64,000 bases of DNA from Dendrophyllia cribrosa (GCA_024195265.1 JAJLRJ010000009.1:28384210-28448209); one strand, 5' to 3'. Counted from the first letter of the stretch, positions 11,690 through 24,754 are shown. Numbers and translations are program-made. The notes: generated from the letters alone by a model not told the origin.

Positions 11690-12180
11690 AAAATTAAAGT
11701 GTTAAATTAACATGTTTAACTTGTTTGTTGAGCGCGGGTCGTTCCCATTCAATATGAAGGGCTTCTTTCAACTTAAGTTGGAAAATAGTGGGAGCCGAGT
11801 CCAAAATGGAAAAACAGCTCACAGAACATAAATTTTTACATGATTAAGTGAACCCTGTAAATGTTTGTAGATTTGGGAATTACGATCCCAAAGAAGATGC
11901 TCACGAACCCTGGTGCCAAAATGTCTGATGGTTTCACCGACATAGCAAGCATTACAACCTGCACATGTAAATTTAATAATATACCACCTGCAGTGAGAAC
12001 GCAGCGCAATGGGGATCGAATTCTTCACAATAAACAAGTTTTCTGAACTTATAAAAAGTGAAAACTAACCTAATGTCTGGATCCTTACAATGTCTCTTAG
12101 CAATAATTTTGATTTTACGTTGTGCTGAAAGTGAAAAGGGGCCAATAAACGGTAATTTGAAGAAACAAGGTTTGGTCGTT
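11690..12180 (-). pseudogene. Penelope-like element fragment (GIY-YIG endonuclease, 3' end)
   Basis: Minus-strand translation gives LPFIGPFSLSAQRKIK, then YIIKFTCAGCNACYVGETIRH with RVREHL and YKHLQ, followed after one frameshift near 11835 by CFSILDSAPTIFQLKLKEAL and ERPALNKQVKH. These are the C-terminal landmarks of Penelope-like retroelements: the CxxC..YxGET.R...R..EH GIY-YIG nuclease and the ILD...FQLK.KEAL tail. The reverse transcriptase is missing, so the copy is 5'-truncated. It lies next to a TA run and a TA-tailed repeat. It is non-functional (truncated, frameshifted). Confidence 0.82.
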
Positions 12181-12553
12181 TTGGAAATTCGTTTTTATCT
12201 CGTTAATGCGTAAGCCGCACAAACGAGATATAGTATACGGGTATAGATATGCAGTCGATGTCCCTCAGTCGTAAACTTTTGTCCGCCACCAAAGAAACTT
12301 TTTTCGATTAGAGTTAATGCTGCTTTATTTAGTACCACTTGTTGGGGTCAGGGTTAGTACAGTACAAATCGTATTAGTGGAGTGGAAGGTATTTCGTTTT
12401 AAAACTAAACATCAAAATCAAAAATCAAAAATTGCCATTGGTAATTTTTTTTTGTTTAATGACGAGATAATCAATCATTATTATTATCATTGAGAGCATC
12501 ATCGAGATGCATCATTGAGAAGTCTTTGAGAGCATCACACAAGTCTCGATGCT
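12181..12553. other. Unassigned spacer left of the CACTA-like element
   Basis: AT-rich, with an imperfect GAGAGCATCA(T/C) repeat at about 12493-12545. The last three bases (GCT, 12551-12553) are the left target duplication of the next element. Confidence 0.5.
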
Positions 12554-12579
12554 CACTGGAAAAGTTGAAAATTTACATT

Positions 12580-13250
12580 GTATGTAAATAACATGTAAAT
12601 AACATGCAAAGATACTGTAAATGATAATTTACATGTAAATAACATGTAAATCGAAAAAGGGGGGCTATCATGTAAATCGAAAAAGGAACCCTGTAAATAA
12701 CATGTAAATCGAAAAACGGAGCCTGTAAGAAACCCTGTAAATAACATGTAAATCGAAAAGGGGGGCTATCATGTAAATCGAAAAAGGGGGGCTATCCTGT
12801 AAATAACATGTAAATCGAAAAAGGGAGGCTATCCTGTAAATAACATGTAAATCAAAAAGGGGGGCTATCATGTAAATAACATGTAAATCGAAAAAGGAAG
12901 CCTGTAAGGAACCCTGTAAATAACATGTCAATCGAAAAGGGGGGCTATCATGTAAATAACATGTAAATCGAAAAAGGGGAGCTATCCTGTAAATAACATG
13001 TAAATCGAAGAAGGAACCCTGTAAATAACATGTAAATCGAAAAAGGGGGGCTATCATGTAAATAACATGTAAATCGAAAAAGGGAGGCTATCCTGTAAAT
13101 AACATGTAAATCAAAAAGGGGGGCTATCATGTAAATAACATGTAAATCGAAAAAGGAAGCCTGTAAGGAACCCTGTAAATAACATGTAAATTTAAAATGG
13201 GAGCCTGCAAAAGGGGGTTGTCAAGACCATGTAAATAACATATAAAATGA
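12580..13250 (+). repeat. Left subterminal tandem array of the CACTA-like element
   Basis: Many degenerate units of the form GTAAATAACATGTAAATCGA followed by AAAAGGGGGGCTATC or AAAAGGAACCCT. Units are about 30-40 bp and alternate between two tail types. The inverted counterpart is at 21130-21720. Confidence 0.88.
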
Positions 13251-13843
13251 AAAAGGGAATGTCTTCAAAAAAATGTCTTCAACTGAAAAACATTTTTGCA
13301 CACCATACCATAATTTGAGGACCTTACTGTTTAGACAAGTACAGCTGTAAGTCTAGCAATGCAATAGTCCCAATTTGTTTCGATTTAATGCTGGTTCCTT
13401 ATTATCACATAAAATATTCCCTGCCACAAAAATGAATACAAGACGGAATGTGCAAGACATGTCACTTTAAATGCATACATGTTAATAATAATCTTTATTG
13501 AGGATGCCAACTTCACCAGTAGTGACTTACAGAGGGATCCTCTAAAAGACTATAAGATGTTAATTTTCTTTAACTTGTTGAAAAAGACCATGAACATCTG
13601 TGCCCTGGCCAAATGGAGAGACAAGTCAACATCAATAATAAGTTACATCAATAACTTTTGTCCAATTCGATCAAGCATAGATTCTTGTCACTACTGTTTA
13701 CTTTGGTTTGGATGAATGTGCGAGACTACATGTACATTGAAATGGCTTGTTTACAACTTGGAACAACTTGCAGGCATATACTTGCAGTCAGTTTGGCCAA
13801 GACTTAGGCGGGTATTTTTCTGCCTGTGACTAAATAATATTAA

Positions 13844-14216
13844 GGGGACACTGTCACCTATTTTTAGTATCACTTTGAAAAGCCAAAAAACGTATTTGTT
13901 TCAATGGAAACCTACACATAATGGTCCAGTTTTGTTAACAAATACTCTACCAGTGCACAGAAACTAGTATTCGTTCTCTTTGGCTGCGGATAGCCAGGAT
14001 GGAAGTGGATTGCAACTTGAAAAAATTGGCCAATTTTTTTCTAGTTCCTCCCAAGAGTCGTGGAAAAAACGCAGAAAACCTTATTATAGTTTGTTCTTCC
14101 TTAAAGAAATCACTTGATATTATCTTCTTGGTGTTCTAAAAGTAATTTTATGTTTGAGCAAAGGTACTTAGTGTATTTTGACCAAAACACAGCAAAATTT
14201 GCGTGACAATGTCCCT
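13844..14216. mobile_element. 373-bp MITE with TTAA target duplication
   Basis: Ends GGGGACACTGTCAC and the complement of AGGGACATTGTCAC, flanked by TTAA at 13840-13843 and 14217-14220. This is a TTAA-target (piggyBac or Kolobok) type. Confidence 0.65.
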
Positions 14217-17200
14217 TTAAGGCAAGTTTTAACAAGAATTTGTCAAAATATATTTTCATTTGTCATGTAAACACAATGGCAGCTGACTATAACTGTAACT
14301 ATATAACTCAAATGCTATTTTTAGTAGAACCTATATGGCACAGTATAGTAACTGATCATTTTTTAGCATTCTTTGTTTCTGTTTTGCATTGTTCCTTTTA
14401 AAGAGCTACATGTACACTGTACAGTGTACATTGACTGCAGCTTTGGTATCTTTTCAGCCAGAGCTTGGCCATGGGGATGCTCTTGCTCTTAAAGCCTGTG
14501 AAACAAAACAAAAAACAGCTGCAGTGAGCAGAAGTCTGTCTTGTAGTAGTCTGCCTAGAATACTGTCAACCTTGGGGAATAGCCAACTGACCGCTTAATA
14601 GAGGAGATCGCTTAAAAGAGGTCAAGTTTACAGTAAATATGCGGAGCGATTTAATTCCGGGCATTTGTTAAGTGGGAACCACTTAAAGTGCCCCTGTGAT
14701 CAAATTTTTGATTTTCATTTTTTTACATTTTCATGTACTATTAGACTTTCTTACTCATCTTGCCAAATTTCAATCCATTGGGAACATCTGCCGGGTTAAT
14801 TTAGCATTTCTCCTTTAATTAATAGGCCAGGTACCTGCAGTCTATGAATATAATTATGCCAAAATGGCATTAAAGATCTGACAAAATGCTGTCACTTGCT
14901 GAACTGAAGCTACAATCTGTAATCAGTCTGAATGTGGTCACAAAGATCTGATAACATACTGTCACCTGCAACTGACCTGTGCATAAGATTTTACATTGTG
15001 AAAAGCCTAATGGAAACTACATGTAAAGCTTGTTTTTAATAACAATTTAAAGGCCATAACATCCCAGTTATACATGTTAGTCCTGGGCTTATACAAATTT
15101 GTAAGAGTTTATTGGATGATAAGCACAAAGTATTGTGATATGTTACAGTACTGTTCAATTATTTCAGTCAGTTTATGTTCTTTATGTAAAGAATTGTTGT
15201 GGAGGAGATGTGTGAAGCTTACATCCAGAAGGGGTTATTACTGGAAGAATTTTGTTGGCCTATAACCGGGTGGGCTTACAACCAGGATTTTAAGTTTACA
15301 ATAAACATGAGTATGGAAAATCCAGCGACAAGTAATGGACTTTGGATCAAAGGTTTCTTATTAACACAGTGATTGCAATCCAATTTCTCCAGAGAATATC
15401 AATAAAACACAGCCATGAGTTTCCGAGAATGATGAACTGATAAAAAAATCAGTCATCAAGGGACAATGAATAAAATGCTGGTCTCTAAATAAACACCTGG
15501 TTCAAATTTTTCTGGGTTAACAAGACCAGGGACATTTAACTCAAGAAAATACACAATGTACCAAAAATTTAGGTGCAGTTTATCAGATTTGACCATGAAT
15601 GTTTGGCAGGGTAAATTAATTATGTCTACATCAAAAGAAAACAACACCAAATTATGTTATTCCATACAGTAGTAGTCAACTAAAACACTGATTTTTAGAT
15701 CAGACCTAAGGATCCCATTTGAATAATGTTTAGTGCTGCAGCAAAATATTAACACAATCATTGTACATGTAGGTGCCAATGTCAGTTACTTAGGTGCCTA
15801 ATTGCTAATAGGCTCCTGTTAGAAACAGCCTTATTGTGTACATGGACCTTTAACATCAATAATTATTCTCTCACCATAAAAAGCTCTCCTTGAATCTCTT
15901 TGAATAATGCCATATTTCTAATGTGAGAAAAGAAATCATAAATTACATGTTATGTATTTCAAATTGAGAAAATATGAAGCATACTCTCACATCACTACTA
16001 TACATTAAATATACAGAGATGTATTATCCTCAGAGTCACTATTTAATATTACCAGTGAATAGATGGGTATGGTCGATGTGAATAATATATATGAACTGAA
16101 CATCGCCAAACCCACGATATAATAGGGGGCTGGACTGTCCAACTCATGCAAATCAGCAAAATCTATTCTTGCTCATTTGTATTACATTCGGCATGGGGCT
16201 TTGCCCTTTTATACCGCAGGTTCGCGTTTAAGAAAAAAAAATGACTTGTAAATACAGTGTACAAAAGGAGGATTTTACCATCTTCCCGGCATGCACTGCA
16301 AGCAAACTACATGTATATTATCAAAAGGCGGTGAACCACAAGCAGCTCATTTTACACAGACGCCGTTGAGGTTGGAGGTCAGTTGGTCATAGCAGTAGAA
16401 ATGTTAACCTATTTACAGGGATGTAGATAATAGCCGGGAACTGGGTAAATTACCCGGCTGTGAACTTTATTTTTCCAGCTGTAAAAGCCAAGTGCAGCTT
16501 TAAAAGGACTACATTTTTCTCTTTTTTACCTATCTGTCAGTTCTATATTCCCACCTGTTAAAAATTGAATCTACATGCTGATTTATTCTATTCACCTTTA
16601 CAGAATATTTTCCATTTCGTGTTATGTTTACAGTTTGCTTTAAGGCCGCTTAAATTCCCAGAGGGGCCAAAGCTCTCAATCGGCGTCGGATGGTAGACGC
16701 TTGAAATCTCTTCACAGATTCGTGGAATCAATAAACCTTCTTGCCATTTCAAAACAATGCCGGCTTATATTAGAAGAAATATTCGTATAGCCTTGCTTTG
16801 ACTTATTGAATCTAACACTGGTTGTGTTGTTTTTAGTTCAAAATCAATCTTCGCTTTTCTCACAATTTTCTGAATTTTCTGATACAAGCATTAATAATTC
16901 AGTTTTATTTCATCTTACTGTATATTTTCCTGTGATCAACATAAAACTCTAATCAGAGGTCATTCGCCTGAATTTTAACCAAAGCATGCTGGACAGATGG
17001 TAATATCCTCCTTTCAGTTTCAAGACAGAACAATTTACAGCTCTTATATAAATTTTGCTTTTGTCTTGGTGCATATTCACACTCTAAAATACTATGAACA
17101 ACAATACAGATAATAATACAGTGTAAAGACAATTTCTGTGAACCTAAAACTACCTAGCTTGCACTTTATACTGATATTAAAAATTTCAAGTTACACTGTA

Positions 17201-17227
17201 ATGTAAACCTACACCACTGTACATGTT

Positions 17228-17405
17228 CAGGGGTGTAGCTAAGAAAAAACTGAGCAGGCTCATTAAAAAGCCCAGCTGGTTTTTCTGGCTTGTGCACCTT
17301 CAAAATCACCCCAAGTCTTTTTTTTTCTAGTAAAATTTCAGCCGGTGATAAGTTCTTTTTCAGCTGGTGGAATTAGCCGGTAACCGGCTCTTGGCTACAT
17401 CCCTG
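17228..17405. mobile_element. hAT-like MITE, CAGGGGTGTAGC ends
   Basis: CAGGGGTGTAGC at the left and GCTACATCCCTG at the right form inverted ends typical of hAT elements. A half-copy starts near 16420 (ACAGGGATGTAG). The 8-bp target duplication is not clear. Confidence 0.55.
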
Positions 17406-18179
17406 CACGTATACGAAAAACACCCTCATCTCTCTCTACAGTTACATCTCATTCTGGTTATTTATTACTCAACATGTGTTGCTTTTAACTGCTTAGAATA
17501 TTTGATTTCACATTGGAAGTTTAAAAAGAATGATGCAATCCATTCACAATTACAGTGTATGAACATTATTTTTGAATAATGTGCAGAAAGAGGTGACCGA
17601 TAATTTTTAACTTTAATACTCCATAGTACAATGTACAAGTCGATCAATCCCACTCATCAAGACCAACAGGGTATTTTTATGTAAGGTTATATACTGTCTT
17701 TAAGTGATCAACCAAGTTACAATCTTGGACGTTACAAAATTTAGACTGCAGATTGCAGACTGGCATAAGCACATATTAGGTATCAAGTGCAGTCTGCTGA
17801 CTGGGTATAAAATGCAGACTGAGTCCAAAACTGTCACTTCATCCTAAGTTATGACTTAATCTATTAAGCAATCCGCTGCAAAACTGTCCTTCTAACTGTC
17901 CTCCTTCTTTTATCTGTAATGTTATGAAAATGAATTGTATGGAGTACCTATCAGAGATACAGCTGTAGGTACTCAGAGATCGTCAGCACACAACTGCACA
18001 CCGCTGTAGGCACTAAGAAATATTTTTGGTCTTAAAATTGTATATTATTATAGTCAGTATTTTATACTCGGTCTGGAGTCCAAAATCTAAAGTCTATAAT
18101 GACTTTTATTTATTACATACATGTAGCATTTGAGGGCACAAATAAGCAACAAAACCAGTCAAATATGCCATGTCTTTGC

Positions 18180-18356
18180 AGGGCTGTCATTAAGGGCCAT
18201 CAACCGTAGCATCTGTTACGGGTGAGTGCACTTGATGAGACCTTGATGTTACGGGTGATCTTGCCTGTCATAGGTTAAATTGAACGACAAAGCAACAAGA
18301 TTGTTACGGGTGTTAAGATCAGTGCAACGCCTGCCTCAAATCTCAATGACAGCCCT
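18180..18356. mobile_element. 177-bp hAT MITE with 8-bp target duplication
   Basis: Ends AGGGCTGTCATT and AATGACAGCCCT, flanked by perfect 8-bp repeats GTCTTTGC (18172-18179 and 18357-18364). The internal motif GTTACGGGTG occurs three times. An 8-bp duplication with AGGG ends is diagnostic of the hAT superfamily. Confidence 0.82.
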
Positions 18357-20164
18357 GTCTTTGCACTTGTCTCGACTATAGGCTAGAGAAAACATTAATT
18401 TTTTTTCAAAAACTTATATTTGGGAATAGATGTTTGTTGTATAATAGTAATAATAGGTAAACTATATAAAAAATAACATATACATGTATAACAAACAATT
18501 TAATCAGCGGAAAGTTGTGTATAGTAATGGGGCCGGGCATTTTTACTCATCTTGCAGTTTTTATTTTTTCTCACCTGATTTGTAAAAATGCAAAGCCATA
18601 TTACACAACTTTTCGCTGAATAACCTCTATTTATACTGACCAGTCACAATACAATCTGCATATTAAGCTTAATTTATACTTAATGTTGTTGTTTTAAAGA
18701 CTGAGTTGACTGTGAGTTTAGCCAAGTACTAAAATTAACTGCTGCTGTGGTCACAAAGTGGTTGACTGTGAATTTAGGAAAGTATTCTCGCCGTTTTATA
18801 TTTTTCGCTCTCACTGTTTTACATTATTTTTCGCTTGGCACGCTTAAAGAACAAGAAATACACACAATGCTTTTGTTTCGTTGTGGAGGTCAGTTGCAGT
18901 TATGTAAATAATGTTGATTGTGGGACTGCAGACCGCAGTAGCAGCTCCAAAAAGAGATTGCGGGTTTATTATGTAAATTATGATTTGGTGACTGCCGGAC
19001 CACAGTAGCAGTCTTGATTTATGTAGTTGAAAATGGGCCAGGTATTCTGCCCCTTCATGTATTGTAAAGCTTTGCAGGTATAAACTTACATGTAAGCTTA
19101 TATAATAACATGTGTTCATGCATTGACCTGCGTTTTTGTAACTCTCTGTAAAATATACCCTAGTGTACATTTCTCAAAACTGATCAAAACTGATCTTTTT
19201 CGATTTTCTATCAAGTCGTGGCAGTTTAAAGTGAAAGATATCCCACCATTTTTGTGAAACTAAACTGATTTGAGTATTTAGCATTTCAAAAATCAATTGA
19301 ATTTGACAAAAATGATTTGTGTTACATGTAGATTCATGCCAGAAATGCACGCATGGTTGACAGTACAAATTAAATCGAAACGCTACCCGGCGGTAAAAAC
19401 ATACCTGCAAAGATGCGTGGGTTCTTCTTCATTCTGTTAGGGCATTTTGTATCGAGATTTCCACTGAATAAAGCCGTTTTAAGCCAGAAGCCAGTAGTCA
19501 AACTCGACCGCCATTCGACCGTTGAAAATATCCTGCCTTCGCCGCCTTCGGGTCAGTGGCCTTCATTATTCAGCGGTGGATGCGTCATGTATAGGGACAT
19601 AGATTGTACCCTTTCATACGCCCTGAGTTGCATGGATTAAATTACCGGAAAGATTTTGGAGAATTTTAATTCAGTTAAAACTGGAGCCGTCAGAGGAAAC
19701 TTAAAACAGTTCGAGTTAATAAAATTTCAAGTTATTGGGGGTAACGAATAATTGTAATAGAGTGAAGCAGGGGAAAAACTGCCTTTAGTTCTAGCTATCG
19801 AGAAGTTCGATACTGTGACTCTCTAGCCCTCGAGGGGAGGCGCAAAGCGCCGATGCTCGCACGCGTGTTTCAGCTTTTCGTGCTCCTCCCTCGAACGTTA
19901 GAGAATGTTAGTGAGAGAAACCGACTGTCTGTTACTCGGTCGCTCGATCGGTCAATTGGATGTAAACTTTTATGGTTAATTCCGCTGACCAGTGGGTATG
20001 TACCGCTCCTGGTATGTACTAATTTTTCGCATTTGGACCGCATTTTGGAATCCTCTGAAAGCACAAGCTGTAGAAAACGAAAACCGATCTGCAGAATTCA
20101 GGGGGGTGGGGTGAGAGTGAGCCCTGAGGGAAAATGTTTTAGACTGAAAAACATTTCGGCCTAA

Positions 20165-20328
20165 TAAAGGCCCATGTTCACCCAATCTGCTTTGCGCGCC
20201 CGGGCTGATTTTCGCACAGACGGAAAATCCAAAAATCGACGTGCCAGCCAATCATAACGCTACATTGAACAATTGAACCGTTTCAAAACAAAAACACAAG
20301 CGCGCGATTGGGTGAACATGGGCTTTTA
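20165..20328. mobile_element. ~160-bp MITE, GGCCCATGTTCACCCAAT ends
   Basis: GGCCCATGTTCACCCAAT at the left is mirrored by ATTGGGTGAACATGGGC at the right, with GCGCGC inside each end. Confidence 0.7.
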
Positions 20329-20524
20329 AGACATTACTTTTTAAAGCAAAAAGGGGAAGGGGACAACCACCACTGGAATTGAAAATTGATATTTCAAGCC
20401 TTTAATAGGAAAACGCTACAGAACGGTAAATGTTATGCTAAGTGGCTCAACATTTATTTGTACCCTTCGCATTCTCATTGCCACGAATTGCCACCCACGA
20501 TCTACCCACGATCTGCTCCCGTAC

Positions 20525-20601
20525 GGCCTCGTGGTTCAAGCGGCAGAGCGATCGACGGAAGATCTGATCAGGAGGTCGTGGGTTCGAATCCCACCGAGGT
20601 C
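20525..20601 (+). repeat. tRNA-like sequence (tRNA pseudogene or SINE head)
   Basis: A perfect B box (GGTTCGAATCC), T stem GTGGG/CCCAC, a D stem and a 7-bp acceptor stem (GGCCTCG with CGAGGTC, one G-T pair) can be formed. The anticodon arm does not fold normally and the segment between D and T arms is about five bases too long. The flank continues CTTACTGGGGCTAACGC, as expected for a SINE body. Not a functional tRNA. Confidence 0.55.
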
Positions 20602-21129
20602 AAAGATTTTTTCTTTTCCTCGTGTGGTCCCTTATTTCCTTACTGGGGCTAACGCTTAGTGCAGGGAAATTCATGGGTTGACCTTAGTACTATAATTTAC
20701 ACACAGAGTTAATTCTCTGATTCCTTGTTATTTTTAAATGTTGATTACAGTACGGTAAATGTTGCCAGTCCACAAAAAAATAACGTTTTCATAGTTTGCT
20801 TGCTTCCGAAAGCAAAATTTGCAAATCTGCAAAAGCTGTTTGTCTGTTATGCAGTGTTTATGTGAATAATTAATTTTGGCTGTCAAATTTCTCTGATGAA
20901 TTTTTCTGTTTAATATAGTTTCACAAGAGAGAATGAGGTAAGAGAACAGATCCTCCATACATCTGCTCTCAAGCGAAATCAAACTTGAAATCGCTTTTAT
21001 ATCCTTGAGTTTTTCTACTGAACTGCGTAAGTAAACCTTAAATATCACACATATCGTATCGTGGATTATTGTATTTTCACCGGTTGGCTTAAATGAGCCT
21101 TTCATTCGATTAACATGTTATTTATAACG

Positions 21130-21720
21130 TTCCTTACAGACTCCCTTTTTCGATTTACATGCTATTTACAGGTTAGCCTCCCTTTTTGTATTTACATGTT
21201 ATTTACAGGATAGCCCCCCTTTTTATTTACATGTTATTTACAGGTTAGCCTTCCTTTTTCGATTTACATGTTATTTACATGTTAGCCTCCCTTTTTCGAT
21301 TTCCATGTTATTTACATGATAGCCTTCCTTTTTTCGATTTACATGTTATTTACAGGGTTCTTTATAGGCTCCCTTTCTCGATTTACATGTTATTTACAGG
21401 ATAGCCTCCCTTTCTCGATTTACATGTTATTTACAGGGTTCCTTGCAAGCTCCGTTTCTCGATTTACATGTTATTTACAGGGTCTAGATACTGTAAATGT
21501 GTGTGAAATAATTTCCATGTTATTTACATGTGTCCCTTTTTTCTCACTGTAACAAGAACCATGTAAATAACTATTTACAGTAGATTTACATGTGTGCTCA
21601 AACCTGTAAATTTCATGTAAATTTTATTTACAAAATCCTAACATGTAAATCGCAGTTTACAAAGTATGTAAACCCATATTTACATGTTGTAAATTTATTT
21701 TTACATGTGCATGTAAATTT
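21130..21720 (-). repeat. Right subterminal tandem array of the CACTA-like element
   Basis: The same units as at 12580-13250 but inverted: TCGATTTACATGTTATTTAC followed by AGGATAGCCCCCC or AGGGTTCC. The last 150 bp degenerate into GTAAAT/ATTTAC motifs up to the terminus. Confidence 0.88.
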
Positions 21721-22017
21721 TCAACTTTTCCTGTGGCTCTTACAATTATAAAACATACATGCAATATATAAGAAAGAAATTTCATATCTCCCATGTATTT
21801 ATTCTTTTTATAATATTTACTCTTACAATAAAACCTGCAATATGCAATATATGAGAAACATACTGAATAAGAGAAACTAAAAGATGATAGATGTAACATC
21901 TGGAAAATATTCTTAAAAAAAAACAGCAAAGTAGATAAAATAGAACTATTATCAACAGTTAATTTAAAACTGTTTGACAATATTGGTCGTTGCATGAAGT
22001 TGATATAACCTGAATAA

Positions 22018-22560
22018 AAACAAGAAGCTGTACAAAGCTTGAACTCGTGGTGTCACCCATTGCAGTATAACGATTCCCGAGTGTTTTGAGTGCTTTTACG
22101 GAGAAACACGAGCTTAAAATTATGTCTAAAAAGTAAATTTACACTAATTATTCACTACATTCAGTAGAACAAAAAACTTGTCGGAACAAAAATCCCACAG
22201 CAATAAGCGGCGAACACAATATCAAACGGTCCTATCCGTCCATAAACGCCTTGCATTGTCTTGAAAACTTGCAATTGTACGCTGTACGTAATTCTCTGTC
22301 CTTCTGCTTCTCAAGTCACAACACGGAGAGATTTAATTTGCGGTATGTACTTCATGGCTGGTCATGGCTGAAAGACTGAAATGTGTGTGCATTGCTTGAA
22401 AGATCGCTTGTCAGTATTGCTGAAAGCGGAAAAACTTCAGTGACAAAAACTGACAAGCGCAATATGTGATTGTTTTACAATTTTCCTTATTTAAACGCAC
22501 TGAAGTGCGAATTCACAATATGGAGAAAAGTGCAGACGTCGCAAATAAAAACAGTAACTA
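22018..22560 (+). repeat. Dispersed repeat, copy 1 of 3
   Basis: Contains ATTCCCGAGTGTTTTGAGTG and TTACGGAGAAACACGAG, also found at 56045-56425 (same strand) and about 46770-47740 (opposite strand). The part after 22380 also matches 51610-51790. An old interspersed element without visible ends. Confidence 0.55.
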
Positions 22561-24754
22561 GAAGTACGTGTCTCGCAGAGCCTCGCGAAGCTCGGGGGAG
22601 GATGCACTGCAAAATTTTAGCGATGTGGGAGGGAGAGATGGAATTTCTGATTTAAATGGAGAGGTTGGGTTCCTTGCTGGCAATGGCCCCAAAATTAAAA
22701 GTTGAGGCTTTTTCGTTCCCAGTCTCTTCCAATGATTTAACTTGTACTTTGCGCCCTGTCGTCCTAAAATAAAATAAATGGGAGTTGGTGCTGGTCAGTT
22801 TTGGGTTTTGAGCTGTGGGTCGCTGTTACTGCTATGGGACTGGGTACCAAACAATCCTCAGGCCGTTCCTCCCTCCCCCCCCCCCCCACCCCCCCGCCCA
22901 CCTATCTTCATTAATTTTTGGCAGAAGGAAAATTGGTCTGAAAGTGGATGTATTAAGTACTGTTGTGGACACGGGTCCAGGATAATATGTAGTGGTATTC
23001 TGTTTATTTTGATTGTCTCAATTAAATAATTCCTTTTTTGAAGCTTGTGAGTGCTATCTCCCAAATTAACGTGTTCCCTTTAGATACTGCTATAGTTTTT
23101 GTTCTATATATATATATATATATACTGGGTATCAAATAATTGGTAACCCAATTCTCTATTTGCTTGAATGGTTGAGATCACAGGAGTTTACTGCTGCTGA
23201 AAAGTGATGTTGTCCAAAGAATAACAACTCAACGGTGAAAGTGGCATGAGATTCTCCCAGCTATACACCTTATTCATAAATGGCGACCGATTCATGATTC
23301 TTTTATATCTATGTTAATTTGCCTCACTAGCCTCATTTTAGCGTGTAAATTCTTTTGAATTTTGCACATGCTAACGAGGCTTGTGAGGCTAATTAAAATA
23401 AATACAAAAGAATAATAAATCCGCCGCCATTTATGAATAAGGTGTATAACAATACTATATTTTGGATACAGGTCATGGGAATTACGAAATTGATAACAAA
23501 ACATGAATATTCAAGAAGAAGCAACAGATTCTCTGCAAATACCATAAGCAATGTATAGAGACCTGCATGGAGAATTTGTAGGTTAAGACCAGGACTTAGG
23601 CCTTCATGACCAGTTAGCCCCATTAAAAATTTCGAAATCAAAATTAATTTGTTTATGTATATTCTCCTTACCGGTGTCAATACAGTTCACATAGCCATAT
23701 AACTACAGTGAATTTGTATTCAATTTCCACAGACAACTCGTGTTGAAGGCGATCAGGTTCTCAATTTGCATAATCTATGTACTTGCTCGTACACTGATAT
23801 TGTGAGGAGATTTAAGATACTGATCACCGTTCCAATAATAAATGTGAAGCAGAAATGTTGATGTGTCATGTGTTTACCTACATGTATAGAGACAATTGCT
23901 ACACTTAAGCTGGCCATGATTGCTAACAGAAAATTGTTTTTTCCTAACAAAATGTTTTTATCCAAATTGTAAACAGAAATTCTCCTTACTAAACCATTCG
24001 AATGTTATTTCTTATTGAACTATTTTTATGAAGAATGCTGTAAACATTAAATTACAGTGTGTGCACTAAGAGAATTAATTTTCAGTGTTTGATTATCCTC
24101 TCAGTAGTTTTGCCACTTAAAATCTTTTTTTTTTTGCAAAAGCCGGTGATTTGAGCTACATTTCTTAATCGCTCTTCTTCTCTGAGCCTTTCCTGTAATC
24201 AGTGTTTGCTTTTCCCTACCGTACTATCACGTATGAAAGATATTCCAGATATTCGTCACGAGTATTTAGCTGATCGTGTAATTCTTGTCGCCTCTCGTTG
24301 CGTCTACAAAATCATTTTGTCCAATACTTCCAGTCGGTGTCGCCTCTCCTGATCGGTTTCGTTCAGAATTCTAATGGCGGCATTTTGTCAAGGCCTTTGA
24401 ACCTAGTCAAACGGTGTGCCTAGGCTGTTCGAAGTCTTTGTAATCTATGCTCTCGTTGTCTCTTCGTTCAATGCTCGATCGCGCTGAATTTCAAGTCACC
24501 GTTCAGCGGAGTTTAGGTGGTTAATTTTCTCGGACAAGGATTTCCAGCCACTTGTTGAATCCAGTGTTGTTGTATTTGCTGTTCTTTTTTATTTGCATCA
24601 GAAATTGGTTGTGTTTTACCGAGAGTAAACATTTTTTCAGAGAGGATGAGTAAGGGTAAACGGCCGCCAACACGGCCTCCATGAATAAACATGAGAGTGC
24701 GCCATTGTCAGCGGTCGCGACTTTTGTTGCCAGGCAACTACAGGACACCATCAA

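Larger units (their letters stand above)
13260..21129. other. Interior of the CACTA-like element: no transposase
   Basis: Nearly 8 kb without a recognisable protein. A stretch at 14456-14597 begins after an acceptor-like tract (ggtatcttttcag) and has an open frame (PELGHGDALALKACETKQ), so it could be a captured exon, but I cannot identify it. The rest is AT-rich, with small MITEs and a tRNA-like sequence at 20525-20601. Confidence 0.4.
12554..21735. mobile_element. 9.2-kb CACTA/EnSpm-like element, non-autonomous
   Basis: The left terminus begins CACTGGAAAAGTTGAAAATT and the right terminus is its complement with a single mismatch over 25 bp (CACAGG instead of CACTGG). Both are flanked by GCT (12551-12553 and 21736-21738), a 3-bp target duplication. 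Ends beginning CAC, a 3-bp duplication and long subterminal tandem arrays are characteristic of CACTA elements. No transposase frame is present in 9182 bp, so it would need a helper. It contains younger insertions at 13844-14216, 17228-17405, 18180-18356 and 20165-20328. It lies within LOX-A intron 1. Confidence 0.75.

Noticed and set aside
12553..13130. Repetitive open frames (FRFTCYLQ units) on the minus strand
   Set aside because: Frames arise from the ~37-bp subterminal tandem array of the CACTA-like element; the unit is not a multiple of three throughout and frames break.
12580..13250. Possible CRISPR-like array
   Set aside because: Eukaryotic context, no unique spacers of constant length and degenerate units; it is a minisatellite-type subterminal array.
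20525..20601. Functional tRNA gene
   Set aside because: The B box and T arm are perfect, but the anticodon arm cannot fold normally and the spacing is about five bases too long, so a SINE or pseudogene is likelier.
22858..23064. Gly-rich frame on the minus strand
   Set aside because: Produced by a poly-C tract; no homology or splice context.
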